Assembly (NCBI RefSeq): GCF_002979865.1
Contig: NZ_PCPZ01000003.1
Coordinates: 310,001-374,000 of the forward strand
Direction: 5' to 3'
DNA from: Arthrobacter sp. MYb214
Lineage (GTDB): Bacteria; Actinomycetota; Actinomycetes; Actinomycetales; Micrococcaceae
Length of the DNA: 64,000 nucleotides
The notes under the pieces are model-generated. The model saw nothing but the letters and a program-made list of their open reading frames with translations, searched no databases and was not told the DNA's origin. Below are positions 51,434-59,674 of this stretch, piece by piece. Made by a program: the position numbers and the translations under genes. Position 1 is the stretch's first letter; each line of letters opens with the position of its first letter.

Positions 51434-52964
51434 AGAACTTGAATTCATTGATCTTTCGGTCAGCTCCGGCGATCAGCGATTGCTTTCCGAAGCACGCGGC
51501 GCCCTGCGAGCCGGCGAATTGGTGGCGGTTGTCGGACGTTCCGGTTCCGGCAAGACGCTGCTCACCAAGGCGATCATCGGCCTGCTGCCCCAGCAGCTGC
51601 GTGCCGAGGGCCAGATCCTGCTTGACGGCCAGCGCCTTGACCAGCTGGGCGAGAAGGCCATGGACTCGGTGCGCGGACGGCGCATCAGCATGCTGTTCCA
51701 GCAGCCCAAGCGCGTGATGAACCCGCGGCTGACCATCCGCGCGCATCTGCTTGAAGCCCTTGGAGCCCACGGCTGGGGCAAAGCCCGCCAGCACGAGCAG
51801 CAGGTGCTGTCCTTGCTCAAAGAAGTAGGCCTGTCCCCTGCCCAGCAGATTGCCGGCCAGCGCCCGGACCAGCTTTCCGGCGGGATGGCCCAACGCGCCA
51901 TGCTGGCCATCGCCTTGGCCGCTGACCCGGAGTTCATTTTGGCTGATGAACCAACGTCATCCTTGGACTCGATTCTCAAGGCCGAAGTGCTGCAATTGTT
52001 GCGCCGCAAGCAGCAGGAACGTGGCGTGGGCGTCCTGTTCATCACCCACGACATTGCCAGCATCCAGCACATTGCCGACCGCGTCGTGGTGGTCAGCGAC
52101 GGGCAAATTGTGGACCAGTGCCCCACCGCGCACATCTTCTCCAAGGACCGCCATTCCAAGACACGCGAGCTGGTGGAAGCCAGCTTGCCTCCCCTGCGCA
52201 CGCCACGCGTTAAGGATTCCGCATGCTTGCTGGAAGCGGTGGATGCGGGCAAGAACTACACGCGCCGCGCGAAGGGACCGGCGGCATTGAAGCCCACAAG
52301 CTTGCGCCTGCACGGCGGCCAGATCCTGGGAGTGGTGGGCCGCTCCGGTTCGGGCAAGAGCACCTTCGCCAGGCTGCTGGCCGGGTTGGAAGAGCCGACG
52401 ACCGGACGGATCATCGATACGCACCACAATGGCGAAGCGACGCGGGTGCAGGTCATTGCCCAGGAACCGTACTCTTCCTTCGATCCCCGGCTTTCCATCC
52501 GCACGTCGATGGGCGCGGCGGTGCACCGGCTGCCGGCAATCCAGGCCGGCGAGCGCATGGCGCAAGCCATGGCCCAGGTGGGGCTGCCCGGGGAATTACT
52601 GGATCGCAGGCCTGGCCAATGCTCCGGCGGCCAGCTCCAGCGCCTGGCTATCGCGCGGGCGCTGCTGACCGAACCCCAGGTATTGATCTGCGATGAGTCC
52701 ACCTCGGCACTGGATTCGGTAGCCCAGCGCCACGTCCTAGACCTGCTGCTTGATTTGCGCGAGCACATGGGGCTGAGCCTGGTGGTCATCTCCCACGACA
52801 TGGACGTGATCCGCTACGTGAGTGACGACGTGGCAGTGTTCTACGAGGGCAAGCTGGTGGAGCATCGTCCGCTCAACGAGTTCCTGGGCAATGCGGAACA
52901 TCAGCACAGCAAGGATCTCGTGGCCGCGCTGGACCTCACCGCAGCGGTTCCTTCCGCCGGCTGA
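51426..52964 (+). CDS. Fused duplicated ABC ATPase (DppD-DppF in one chain)
   Basis: A 512-residue protein from ATG 51426 with two complete ATPase halves. Half 1 has Walker A GRSGSGKT (about residue 38), signature LSGGM and Walker B FILADEPTSSLD. Half 2 has Walker A GRSGSGKST (about 308), signature CSGGQLQRL and Walker B VLICDESTSALD. Both sites keep catalytic Glu and switch His. Fusion of the two Dpp-type ATPases is common for opine/nickel importers of Actinobacteria. It completes the transporter. Confidence 0.92.
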   Translation: MTRELEFIDLSVSSGDQRLLSEARGALRAGELVAVVGRSGSGKTLLTKAIIGLLPQQLRAEGQILLDGQRLDQLGEKAMDSVRGRRISMLFQQPKRVMNPRLTIRAHLLEALGAHGWGKARQHEQQVLSLLKEVGLSPAQQIAGQRPDQLSGGMAQRAMLAIALAADPEFILADEPTSSLDSILKAEVLQLLRRKQQERGVGVLFITHDIASIQHIADRVVVVSDGQIVDQCPTAHIFSKDRHSKTRELVEASLPPLRTPRVKDSACLLEAVDAGKNYTRRAKGPAALKPTSLRLHGGQILGVVGRSGSGKSTFARLLAGLEEPTTGRIIDTHHNGEATRVQVIAQEPYSSFDPRLSIRTSMGAAVHRLPAIQAGERMAQAMAQVGLPGELLDRRPGQCSGGQLQRLAIARALLTEPQVLICDESTSALDSVAQRHVLDLLLDLREHMGLSLVVISHDMDVIRYVSDDVAVFYEGKLVEHRPLNEFLGNAEHQHSKDLVAALDLTAAVPSAG

Positions 52965-53032
52965 TTTCTGCTCGCGTAAGAAAACCCGGAACTCTTGTGC
53001 CCTGACTTGGACCGCTTATAGATTGATGGACT

Positions 53033-53872
53033 ATGACCGACAGTTCGCAGAAGAATCCGTCCATCACCCGCCGCTTGCCATTGCTGGCCCTATGCGCAGC
53101 CTTGTTCCTTGCAGGCTGTTCCGCTCCAGCCCCGGATTCCGGCGACGCCCAGGAGCCAGCTTCCGAGAGCACCCGGCTGGCCAGCGTAGCTGAAGCCGGA
53201 ACGCTGAAGGTCTGCACCACCGGGGACTACCGGCCGTTCACCTATCTTGACCCGGACACCGGGCAATGGTCGGGAATCGACATCACGATGGCCAAGAATC
53301 TTGCCGAGTCGATGGGCGCAGAGCCCGAGTTCATCCAGACCTCCTGGAAGGACTTGATGCCGGACTTCCTCTCCGAATGCGATATCGCCGTGGGCGGGGT
53401 ATCCATTTCTATGGAACGCGCCCAGCAGGCCTACTACAGCGAAGCCACCCTGGACGAGGGCAAGACGCCCATCACCTTGTGCGAGAACGTGGAGAAGTAC
53501 GACACGGTCAAGGAAATCAACCAGCCCGGGGTCCGTTCCATCACTCCGATTGGCGGGACCAACGAGAAGTTCGCCGACGCGAACTACCCGAAGGGCGAGA
53601 TCATCCGTTTCGAGGACAACAACAAGATCTTCGATGAGATCATTGCCGGGCGTGCCGACGTGATGACCACCGACGCCTCGGAGACCCGCTGGGTGGCCAA
53701 CGAGCACCCCGAGCTGTGCGCGGTGCACCCGGATCAGCCATTCAATTTCTCCCAGAAGGCGTACCTGCTGCCGCTGGGCGATGACGAGTTCCAGGAATAC
53801 GTGAACCAGTGGCTGAACATGGCCAAGAACGATGGGACTCTCGCGGCTGCCGAGAAGCCCTGGTTCGGATAA
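53033..53872 (+). CDS. PheC-like lipoprotein: cyclohexadienyl (prephenate/arogenate) dehydratase or amino acid-binding protein
   Basis: A 279-residue lipoprotein with lipobox LAGC (Cys29). It has the SBP_bac_3 fold. Many blocks match Pseudomonas PheC as I remember it: TTGDYRPFTY, GVSISMERAQQAYYS, GKTPITLCEN, GGTNEKFADANYPKG, MTTDASETR, HPELCAVHPDQPFNFSQKAY then LLP. PheC arose from an amino acid-binding protein and turns prephenate or arogenate into phenylpyruvate or phenylalanine outside the cytoplasm. The Glu in the DASE block aligns with the enzyme's DAIE segment, supporting catalysis over binding. It has no permease beside it. Confidence 0.8.
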   Translation: MTDSSQKNPSITRRLPLLALCAALFLAGCSAPAPDSGDAQEPASESTRLASVAEAGTLKVCTTGDYRPFTYLDPDTGQWSGIDITMAKNLAESMGAEPEFIQTSWKDLMPDFLSECDIAVGGVSISMERAQQAYYSEATLDEGKTPITLCENVEKYDTVKEINQPGVRSITPIGGTNEKFADANYPKGEIIRFEDNNKIFDEIIAGRADVMTTDASETRWVANEHPELCAVHPDQPFNFSQKAYLLPLGDDEFQEYVNQWLNMAKNDGTLAAAEKPWFG

Positions 53873-54410
53873 GTTCGAAGCCACAAGAAGCTTGCCGCTT
53901 TCCTTGCAAGCAGCAGGACCTCCTCCAGCTTCTTGATTGGCCGTGATTGAGGCGGACCGATACTCAGCGGATCGGTCCGCAAAAGGACTCGCGCAACGGT
54001 TGGATCAGGTCATTGCCTGGATCATGATGAAGGATGCTTGGTTTTGCTGGAGCCATGTCCGGCATTCCGGCCCTCGACTGATTTTTCATGCCCCACGAAC
54101 CACCAAGCGGAAAGTGATAGCAACACGGATCCTTACTATCATTTTCTAAGAAAGTGATAGTAAGGGAAATTCATACCGTCGCTTTGGAGGGACCCATAGC
54201 CGGCTCTCTTTACGCCTGGCCTGCGTTCAGCTCCTCTATTTTGAGGTACCAAGAGCACTTCTGCCTGCCGAAAATCCTCATATCTTCTCCGGTGCTGAAG
54301 TTCAGCGATCGGGATGACTTGGACTTTGCGCAAATGAAAAGCTCATCAAGAGCGATTCGACGCAAAAGCTTTCGCTATTGAGACCTCCCTGTTGTCCAGT
54401 GACCTAAGCC
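53873..54410. other. Gene-poor stretch before hipBA
   Basis: About 540 bases without a supported gene. Frames at 53937-54149 and 54154-54381 lack start signals and protein-like composition. Base composition shifts towards AT from about 54100, marking the left border of the hipBA island. It holds the 35-base hairpin listed separately. Confidence 0.5.
54131..54165. repeat. Hairpin with 16-bp stem and 3-base loop
   Basis: CCTTACTATCATTTTC and GAAAGTGATAGTAAGG pair with one G-T wobble around TAA. GAAAGTGATAG also occurs 38 bases earlier (54113-54123). It may be a terminator for leftward transcripts or an island-border repeat. Confidence 0.7.
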
Positions 54411-54413
54411 TAA

Positions 54414-54533
54414 GTGCACGTTCATTCACATTAATGAAAGTGAACAAACGTACACTTTCGTAAAAGTGTACGTACGTTCACTTTCATGATTGTGCACGTA
54501 CGTTCACTTATAATAATGTTCATATACGTGCAC
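54414..54533. promoter_or_regulatory. Array of operator repeats in hipBA promoter
   Basis: Copies of GTGyACGTnyGTTCACTT: 54466-54486 and 54492-54512 on the plus strand (GTGTACGTACGTTCACTT, GTGCACGTACGTTCACTT) and 54435-54455 on the minus strand. Half-like copies lie at 54414-54429 and, on the minus strand, 54518-54533. Between copies, TACACTTTCGTAAAAGTGTA is itself palindromic. The array fills the 130 bases before the hipB ATG and should bind HipB for autorepression. Confidence 0.8.
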
Positions 54534-54546
54534 AACAGGAGGTTTC

Positions 54547-55200
54547 ATGAATCGCGACGTTTCGACCCAAAAGGAACTCGGAGCATTCGTGCATGATGCC
54601 CGGATGAAACTCGGCCTCACTCAAGAAGCCCTAGCCGACCGCGCAGGCGTTTCGCGCAAATGGCTTATAGGCCTGGAGCAGGGTGTACGCACGAGAGCTG
54701 AACTCGGCAAGGTGTTAGATACCTTTGAAGCACTCGGGATATCAATAAATCTTTCTTTCAATGCTGAACCCGAAATCGAGTCATCAGATGAAGACCGCTA
54801 CCATTCGATAGCTCGTATCTCTCCGGCCGCGTCGGAAGCAATTAGAAAAGCCTCGAGTTTGGATCATTCCTCTTTCCCAAGATTGGCACCCTCGAACATA
54901 GGTCAATCGGCTTTCCGAAAACTAGCCGCATCAGGGCTCGGCGAATCCTCATTCCAAAAGTTCGCCAAAGAACTGCGCAACCAAACAGGCATCCGAAACC
55001 TAGCCGCCTCCGATCTCGGTCAATCGGCGTTGCAACAGTCCCTTAGAAAAGGGTTGCCTAGTTCAGATGCTTCGACTTTCGATCGCAACTCAAGCACCGC
55101 GAACGACGTAGAAAGCGAGCAGGATCAAGCACTTCTTGATAATGACGAATGCAATGAACCGGACAATAAAGATGAGAACAACGAACAGGGCCCGCGATGA
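54547..55200 (+). CDS. hipB: HipB-like XRE antitoxin with long repeat-bearing C-terminal tail
   Basis: A 217-residue protein from ATG 54547, with AGGAGG upstream. The XRE helix-turn-helix is at about 8-70 (LGAFVHDARMKLGLTQEALA, DRAGVSRKWLIGLEQGVRTR). Classical HipB stops near 75-90 residues; here 145 more follow. Residues 100-164 show a 13-residue period: LAPSNIGQSAFRK (113), LAASGLGESSFQK (126), a degenerate unit (139), LAASDLGQSALQQ (152). The end is acidic and Asn/Asp-rich. The stop overlaps the hipA ATG. It should neutralise HipA and bind the upstream operators. Confidence 0.85.
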   Translation: MNRDVSTQKELGAFVHDARMKLGLTQEALADRAGVSRKWLIGLEQGVRTRAELGKVLDTFEALGISINLSFNAEPEIESSDEDRYHSIARISPAASEAIRKASSLDHSSFPRLAPSNIGQSAFRKLAASGLGESSFQKFAKELRNQTGIRNLAASDLGQSALQQSLRKGLPSSDASTFDRNSSTANDVESEQDQALLDNDECNEPDNKDENNEQGPR

Positions 55201-56483
55201 AAGAACTCGTGACCTTTTTATACGGGCAGCCTGTCGGAATCCTTCAACAAGATCATTCTGGTAACAGAAAATTTCAATTCGTCCCACAAGATTCTAGACA
55301 AGCCAGATTATCCCTGGCAATGCCCTATCGAGAGACCCCTTACCAGCGCTCTATTACTGATCCGTTCATCGAGGGGCTAATTCCGGAAGGCGAAGCTGTC
55401 CGCCAGTCGTTCGCTGATGACTTTGGCATATCGGCAAAGAATCCCTTCGCCTTACTTGAGCATATTGGGTTTGAATGTGCAGGAGCAGTGCAGTTCGTAC
55501 GGCCGGATGAAATTGACGAGCTAACGCGTTCCGCAGGTGAACTCGTGGCTTGCAACGACAATGAAATCGGTCAACGCATCAGGGTTCTATCTTCGTCTCC
55601 GAAAGGATCGTGGACTGTCAGTCGTGAACGGTGGTCACTAGCTGGAGCTCAAAGCAAATTCGCTTTGAGATGGCAGGACGGATGGCATGAAGCCACTGGC
55701 AGCGAACCGACAACCCACATTTTCAAGCCCGGCATCCAAGATTTTCGAGATCAAGCACTCAATGAGCACCTATGTCTGAAGACTTTGGGACGCATGGGAT
55801 TACAAGTTGCCGAAACCAACTTCACGCAGTTTGACGGGCAATCGACAATCGTGGTGAAACGGTACGATCGGCTTATTGAGGGAAACAACGTCTATCGGGT
55901 CCATCAAGAAGACTTCTGCCAGGCCACTTCGACCTTACCTACAAACAAGTACGAATCAAACCGAGGGCCCAGCGCATTAAAGATCATCAATACCCTCCGG
56001 GAAGCCCGCGCTCCCGAAACTGAAGTCCACAAATTCGTTGAAGGCCTAATAGGAAATTACCTTTTGGGAGCTCCCGACGCACACGGCAAGAACTACTCGA
56101 TACTCCATCTTCCTGATAGCCGTGTGCAGCTTGCGCCATTTTATGACATCGCATCTGGCTTGCCCTACGAACACGTTAGCAACGACGGTTTTCCGAAGAA
56201 AAACGATGGATTGCGGAAGGCCGCCATGTCCATCGGGGGCGAGCGACAGTTCGGGAGAGTCTCATCAAAGCATTGGTCAAGATTTGCTAGTGAAGCAAAA
56301 ATAGATGAAGAGTGGTTGCGGATGACAGTGAGTGCGATGACGTACGCTCTGCCTATCGCCATGGCAGAAGTTTTCGAAAATGAATCCGAGGCCATAGGCA
56401 ACAGCGAACTACCGAGCAAGCTTTATCCAAAGGTCGAACATCTCTGTGCGACAACTCAAACTCTTCTAGAGCATGACGTGTAG
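55197..56483 (+). CDS. hipA: HipA-family Ser/Thr kinase toxin
   Basis: A 428-residue kinase that, in its family, phosphorylates a target such as glutamyl-tRNA synthetase and induces dormancy. N-subdomain 1 at 1-110 holds GLIPEGEAVR. The P-loop SLAGAQSKFAL is at 147-157, with Lys177 in HIFKPG. Kinase motifs are HQEDF (236-240), catalytic Asp294 and Asn299 in GAPDAHGKN, and metal Asp317 in FYDIAS. All essential residues are present, so it should be active. AT-rich codon use unlike flanking genes points to transfer. Coupled to hipB by a 4-base overlap; a strong terminator follows. Confidence 0.93.
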   Translation: MKELVTFLYGQPVGILQQDHSGNRKFQFVPQDSRQARLSLAMPYRETPYQRSITDPFIEGLIPEGEAVRQSFADDFGISAKNPFALLEHIGFECAGAVQFVRPDEIDELTRSAGELVACNDNEIGQRIRVLSSSPKGSWTVSRERWSLAGAQSKFALRWQDGWHEATGSEPTTHIFKPGIQDFRDQALNEHLCLKTLGRMGLQVAETNFTQFDGQSTIVVKRYDRLIEGNNVYRVHQEDFCQATSTLPTNKYESNRGPSALKIINTLREARAPETEVHKFVEGLIGNYLLGAPDAHGKNYSILHLPDSRVQLAPFYDIASGLPYEHVSNDGFPKKNDGLRKAAMSIGGERQFGRVSSKHWSRFASEAKIDEEWLRMTVSAMTYALPIAMAEVFENESEAIGNSELPSKLYPKVEHLCATTQTLLEHDV

Positions 56484-56498
56484 CTCGCTGGATATGGA

Positions 56499-56538
56499 GA
56501 AGCCACCGCTTCCGTTTACGAACGGAAGCGGTGGCTTC
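56499..56538 (+). terminator. 18-bp perfect hairpin with tetraloop after hipA
   Basis: GAAGCCACCGCTTCCGTT pairs fully with AACGGAAGCGGTGGCTTC around TACG. It lies between convergent hipA and the ene-reductase gene and can stop both. Confidence 0.9.
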
Positions 56539-56566
56539 ATCTAAACTAAGTCAGAAGTTTTAGAGG

Positions 56567-57640
56567 CTAGTTCTCCCAGAATGGGTAGTCGATGTAGCCC
56601 TTTGGACCTTCGGTGTAGAACGTCGCGAAGTCTGGTTCATTCAGCGGCAACTGTTCCTTCCACCGGCGCACCAGATCCGGGTTGGCAATCGCAGGGCGTC
56701 CCACGACTACCGCTTCGCCCCAGCCTTCGGCAGCCACGCGCGCGGCTTCCTCATAGGTGGTGATCTCCGCGAAGCCGGTGTTCAGCAGCACCGGTCCGCC
56801 AAAGGCCTTGCGCAGCGACTGGACCAGCTCGCCGGCTGGGTCATGGTGCAGGATGCTCAAGTTGGCCAGCCCCAGTGGCGCGATGCCCTGGACCAGCGCG
56901 GTGTAGGTAGCCAGCACATCCGCACGATCGTTTTCCACGGCACCCTGGACATTGTGTTCCGGCGAAATGCGCAGGCCGGTCTTGCCAGCGCCAATGGCGT
57001 TGGCTACTGCGGTCACGACTTCGATGACGAAGCTGGCCCGGTTCTCCGGGGAACCGCCGTAGTTGTCGTTGCGGGTGTTGGCCGAAGGCGCCAGGAACTC
57101 GTGCAGCAGGTAGCCGTTGGCCCCGTGAAGCTCCACGCCGTCGAATCCGGCGGCGATGGCGTTGCGCGAAGCGGTGACGAATTCCTCGATGATCCTTGGG
57201 AGTTCTTCGGTGGCCAGGGCATGCGGAACCGGGTACGCGTGCTTTCCGGTGTAGGTGCGCGACTCGCCTTCAACCGCGATGGCGCTTGGCGCCTCGACGT
57301 AGTCAGCACCGGTGGTCTCCGGGTGGGTGACACGGCCAGCGTGCATGACCTGGGCAACGATGAGGCCGCCTTCGGCGTGCACCGCATCGGTGACCTTCTT
57401 CCAGCCGGCAATCTGCTCCTCGGTGACCAGGCCCGGCTGGCGGACGAAGCCCTGGCCGGCAAAGCTCGGGTAGGCGCCCTCGCTGACGATCAAGCCCAGG
57501 GACGCGCGCTGGCGGTAGTACTCGACTACATCTGCGTTGGGCACGCCGTCCTTGCCAGAGCGAGAGCGGGTGAGCGGTGCCATGACCAGGCGGTTGGACA
57601 GCTTGAGGTCGCCGAGGGCGAGAGGGGAAAACAGATCCAT
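56567..57640 (-). CDS. Old Yellow Enzyme-family ene-reductase (NemA-like)
   Basis: A 357-residue FMN enzyme reducing activated C=C or nitro groups with NAD(P)H. Start ATG 57640 with AGGAG upstream. OYE blocks are complete: LFSPLALGDLKLSNRLVMAP then LTRSRS, QVMHAGRVTH, GFDGVELHGANGYLLHEFL and NDNYGGSPENRASF, and the C-terminal FMN phosphate loop VVVGRPAIANPDLVRRW. The substrate pair is His-Gly-Ala-Asn (HGAN) rather than HN-N. A detoxification role is likely; no regulator is directly beside it. Confidence 0.9.
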   Translation of the reverse strand: MDLFSPLALGDLKLSNRLVMAPLTRSRSGKDGVPNADVVEYYRQRASLGLIVSEGAYPSFAGQGFVRQPGLVTEEQIAGWKKVTDAVHAEGGLIVAQVMHAGRVTHPETTGADYVEAPSAIAVEGESRTYTGKHAYPVPHALATEELPRIIEEFVTASRNAIAAGFDGVELHGANGYLLHEFLAPSANTRNDNYGGSPENRASFVIEVVTAVANAIGAGKTGLRISPEHNVQGAVENDRADVLATYTALVQGIAPLGLANLSILHHDPAGELVQSLRKAFGGPVLLNTGFAEITTYEEAARVAAEGWGEAVVVGRPAIANPDLVRRWKEQLPLNEPDFATFYTEGPKGYIDYPFWEN

Positions 57641-57805
57641 GGGGCGGGACTCCTGAATTGGAAATTGTAGTTGCACAGCGTAACTACCTCCGCAAGCAAC
57701 TTATTCCGTTTCGGCTAAGAACATGAGCTGGCTAACGGCTCCAAGGCATTGGAATCGCCTGAGGCTCATTGCTTGGATTCGCGGGCTCGCCAGGAGCAAT
57801 AAACC

Positions 57806-57839
57806 AGCGGATGCGGCACAGCTCCGCACCGCATCCGCT
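57806..57839. terminator. 11-bp hairpin between SDR and ene-reductase genes
   Basis: AGCGGATGCGG pairs with CCGCATCCGCT around a 12-base loop, 12 bases past the SDR stop on the minus strand. Confidence 0.65.
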
Positions 57840-57851
57840 TGATCCGACGGG

Positions 57852-58604
57852 CTATACGGCGGTATAGCCGCCGTCAACCAGGTGGTAGCTGCCGGTCACG
57901 AAGGACGCGGCATCGCTGGCCAGGAAGGCCACTAGCGCCGCCACTTCTTCCGGCTTGCCCAAGCGGGCAATCGGGTGCTTGTCGACCAGCGCGTCATAGG
58001 CTTTCTTGGGCATCTGCTGCAGCAGCGGGGTGTCGATGAAGCCCGGGGCCACGCTGTTCACGCGTACCCCTGAGGTGGCATACTCCACGGCGGCCGTCTT
58101 GCTCAGGCCCACCACGGCATGCTTCGTGGAAACGTAGGCGGAGCTGCCGGCGAAGCCCACCGAGCCGAGGATCGAGGCCATGTTCACGATGGACCCTCCC
58201 CCGTTCTCGCTCATGGCGTTGGCCTGGGCGCGGGTTCCGCGGAAGACGGCGTTGAGGTTCACGGAGATGACCTTGTCCCAGTCCTCGTCGGTCAGCTCGC
58301 CCACCTTGGCGGCGCGGCCGCCGATGCCTGCGTTGTTGACGCCGATCTTCAATGGAGCCATGGCGTTGGCGGCCTTGATGGTTTCGTCGATGACAGCCGA
58401 AGAGCTGGCATCTCCTGCAACAGCTACAGCTTCTCCGCCTGCGGCCTTGATGGTTTCCACGGTAGCGCCCGCGGCCTCGGCATTGAGGTCCTGGACCACC
58501 ACTTTGGTTCCGTTGGCGGCTAAGAGGATGGCGATAGCCTGGCCGATGCCCGAACCGGCGCCGGTGACTACTGCCGAACGATCTGCTACATCATACTGAG
58601 CCAT
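57852..58604 (-). CDS. SDR-family NAD(P)-dependent oxidoreductase (3-ketoacyl reductase/diol type)
   Basis: A 250-residue short-chain dehydrogenase. Motifs: GAGSGIGQ (15-22) for the cofactor, NNAGIG, Ser in MASILGSVG, YVSTKHAV (Tyr, Lys), and PGFIDTPL. Asp at the end of strand 2 (VVVQDLN) points to NAD preference. Substrate unknown. Upstream on the same strand is an IclR regulator (about 180 bases away) that could control it. Confidence 0.88.
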   Translation of the reverse strand: MAQYDVADRSAVVTGAGSGIGQAIAILLAANGTKVVVQDLNAEAAGATVETIKAAGGEAVAVAGDASSSAVIDETIKAANAMAPLKIGVNNAGIGGRAAKVGELTDEDWDKVISVNLNAVFRGTRAQANAMSENGGGSIVNMASILGSVGFAGSSAYVSTKHAVVGLSKTAAVEYATSGVRVNSVAPGFIDTPLLQQMPKKAYDALVDKHPIARLGKPEEVAALVAFLASDAASFVTGSYHLVDGGYTAV

Positions 58605-58783
58605 GATGGACCCACTTTCCGTTTCAAGATGGTCACGGGATTTCCGTTGGCCTCATACCTTGGACGCTACTCCGATCCATCTCGAAAGTCGATGACGTGT
58701 CAATCAAAGGTCTATGAGCTCAGTCACTGCTCCGCAGAGCCAACCAGGCGACGCAGGTTGCTGCACGCCAGCATTGCCCGGAC

Positions 58784-59581
58784 CTATTCCCCGGTCATCG
58801 AAACGATGCGTCGGCGTACCATCTTGGCGCCTTCAAGCAGGCCCTCGATCTTCTGCACTTCCAGCTTTTCGGTGTCCACGCGGTGGCGCGGTGCCATGTA
58901 GGCGAGCATTCCGATGAGATCGTTGCCAGCGCCGCGGATCGGGACCGCCACGGAAATGATTCCCACTTCCAGCTCGTCAATGGTGCTTGCCCAGCCGCGT
59001 TCGCGAATCTGATCCAGCTCGGCGTCCAAGGCTTTCCATGTGGTGATCGTTTGGCTCGTCAGCTTTTCCAGCTTGCTTCCGGTAGCAATGCGGATCGATT
59101 CCTTATCCAGTTCGGAAAGGAGCAGCTTTCCGGTAGCCGAGGCATGCAATGGCCAGCGCTGGCCCTGCAGCTCGGTCATCGACATTCCAATGGCGCGCGG
59201 AGACGCTTGCTGCACGAGATCCAGGTCGTACTTCCCGTGGCGCACGCTCAGCGTCACCGTTTCGTTGAGCATGTCGGCGATCTCCACTACCACGTCGCTG
59301 ACCCTGGATAGCAACCCCGGGGTGGGATCAACGTCCTGGGCAATGCGGGCCAGATCCCAGCCGAGGGTGTAGTGCGTGTCCTGGCGGTCGACGAACCCTT
59401 CTTCTTCCAGGGTCAGCAAGAGGCGGAAGACCGTGGCCCGGGCCAAGCCGATCTGCTTGGCGATCTCCGTGACCGTCAAGGGTTCCCCCCTGGCGGCAAG
59501 GGCGCGCAGCACCGCGATTGCCCGTGAAACCGACCGGTTTGCCGCCATGCCGCCAGAGGATTTTCCACTTGTTTCTCCCAT
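58784..59581 (-). CDS. IclR-family transcriptional regulator
   Basis: A 265-residue regulator. The N-terminal winged HTH at about 15-75 contains SVSRAIAVLRALAARGEPLT, EIAKQIGLARATVFRLLLTL. The effector GAF-like domain from about 90 to 260 has the family's HASATGKLLLSEL, ERGWASTIDELE and GIISVAVPIRGAGNDLIGML segments. ATG 59581 used; M12 is an alternative. IclR proteins often govern adjacent catabolic genes, here the SDR downstream or the amine oxidase upstream. Confidence 0.9.
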   Translation of the reverse strand: MGETSGKSSGGMAANRSVSRAIAVLRALAARGEPLTVTEIAKQIGLARATVFRLLLTLEEEGFVDRQDTHYTLGWDLARIAQDVDPTPGLLSRVSDVVVEIADMLNETVTLSVRHGKYDLDLVQQASPRAIGMSMTELQGQRWPLHASATGKLLLSELDKESIRIATGSKLEKLTSQTITTWKALDAELDQIRERGWASTIDELEVGIISVAVPIRGAGNDLIGMLAYMAPRHRVDTEKLEVQKIEGLLEGAKMVRRRIVSMTGE

Positions 59582-59674
59582 GGAGGGGAACCAGCCTTTC
59601 GAATAGTCTTCTATTCAGCCTAGCCGGTTGACCGCAGGGTGAACACTCTGCCCATAAATCGAGCCAAGGCCCGA

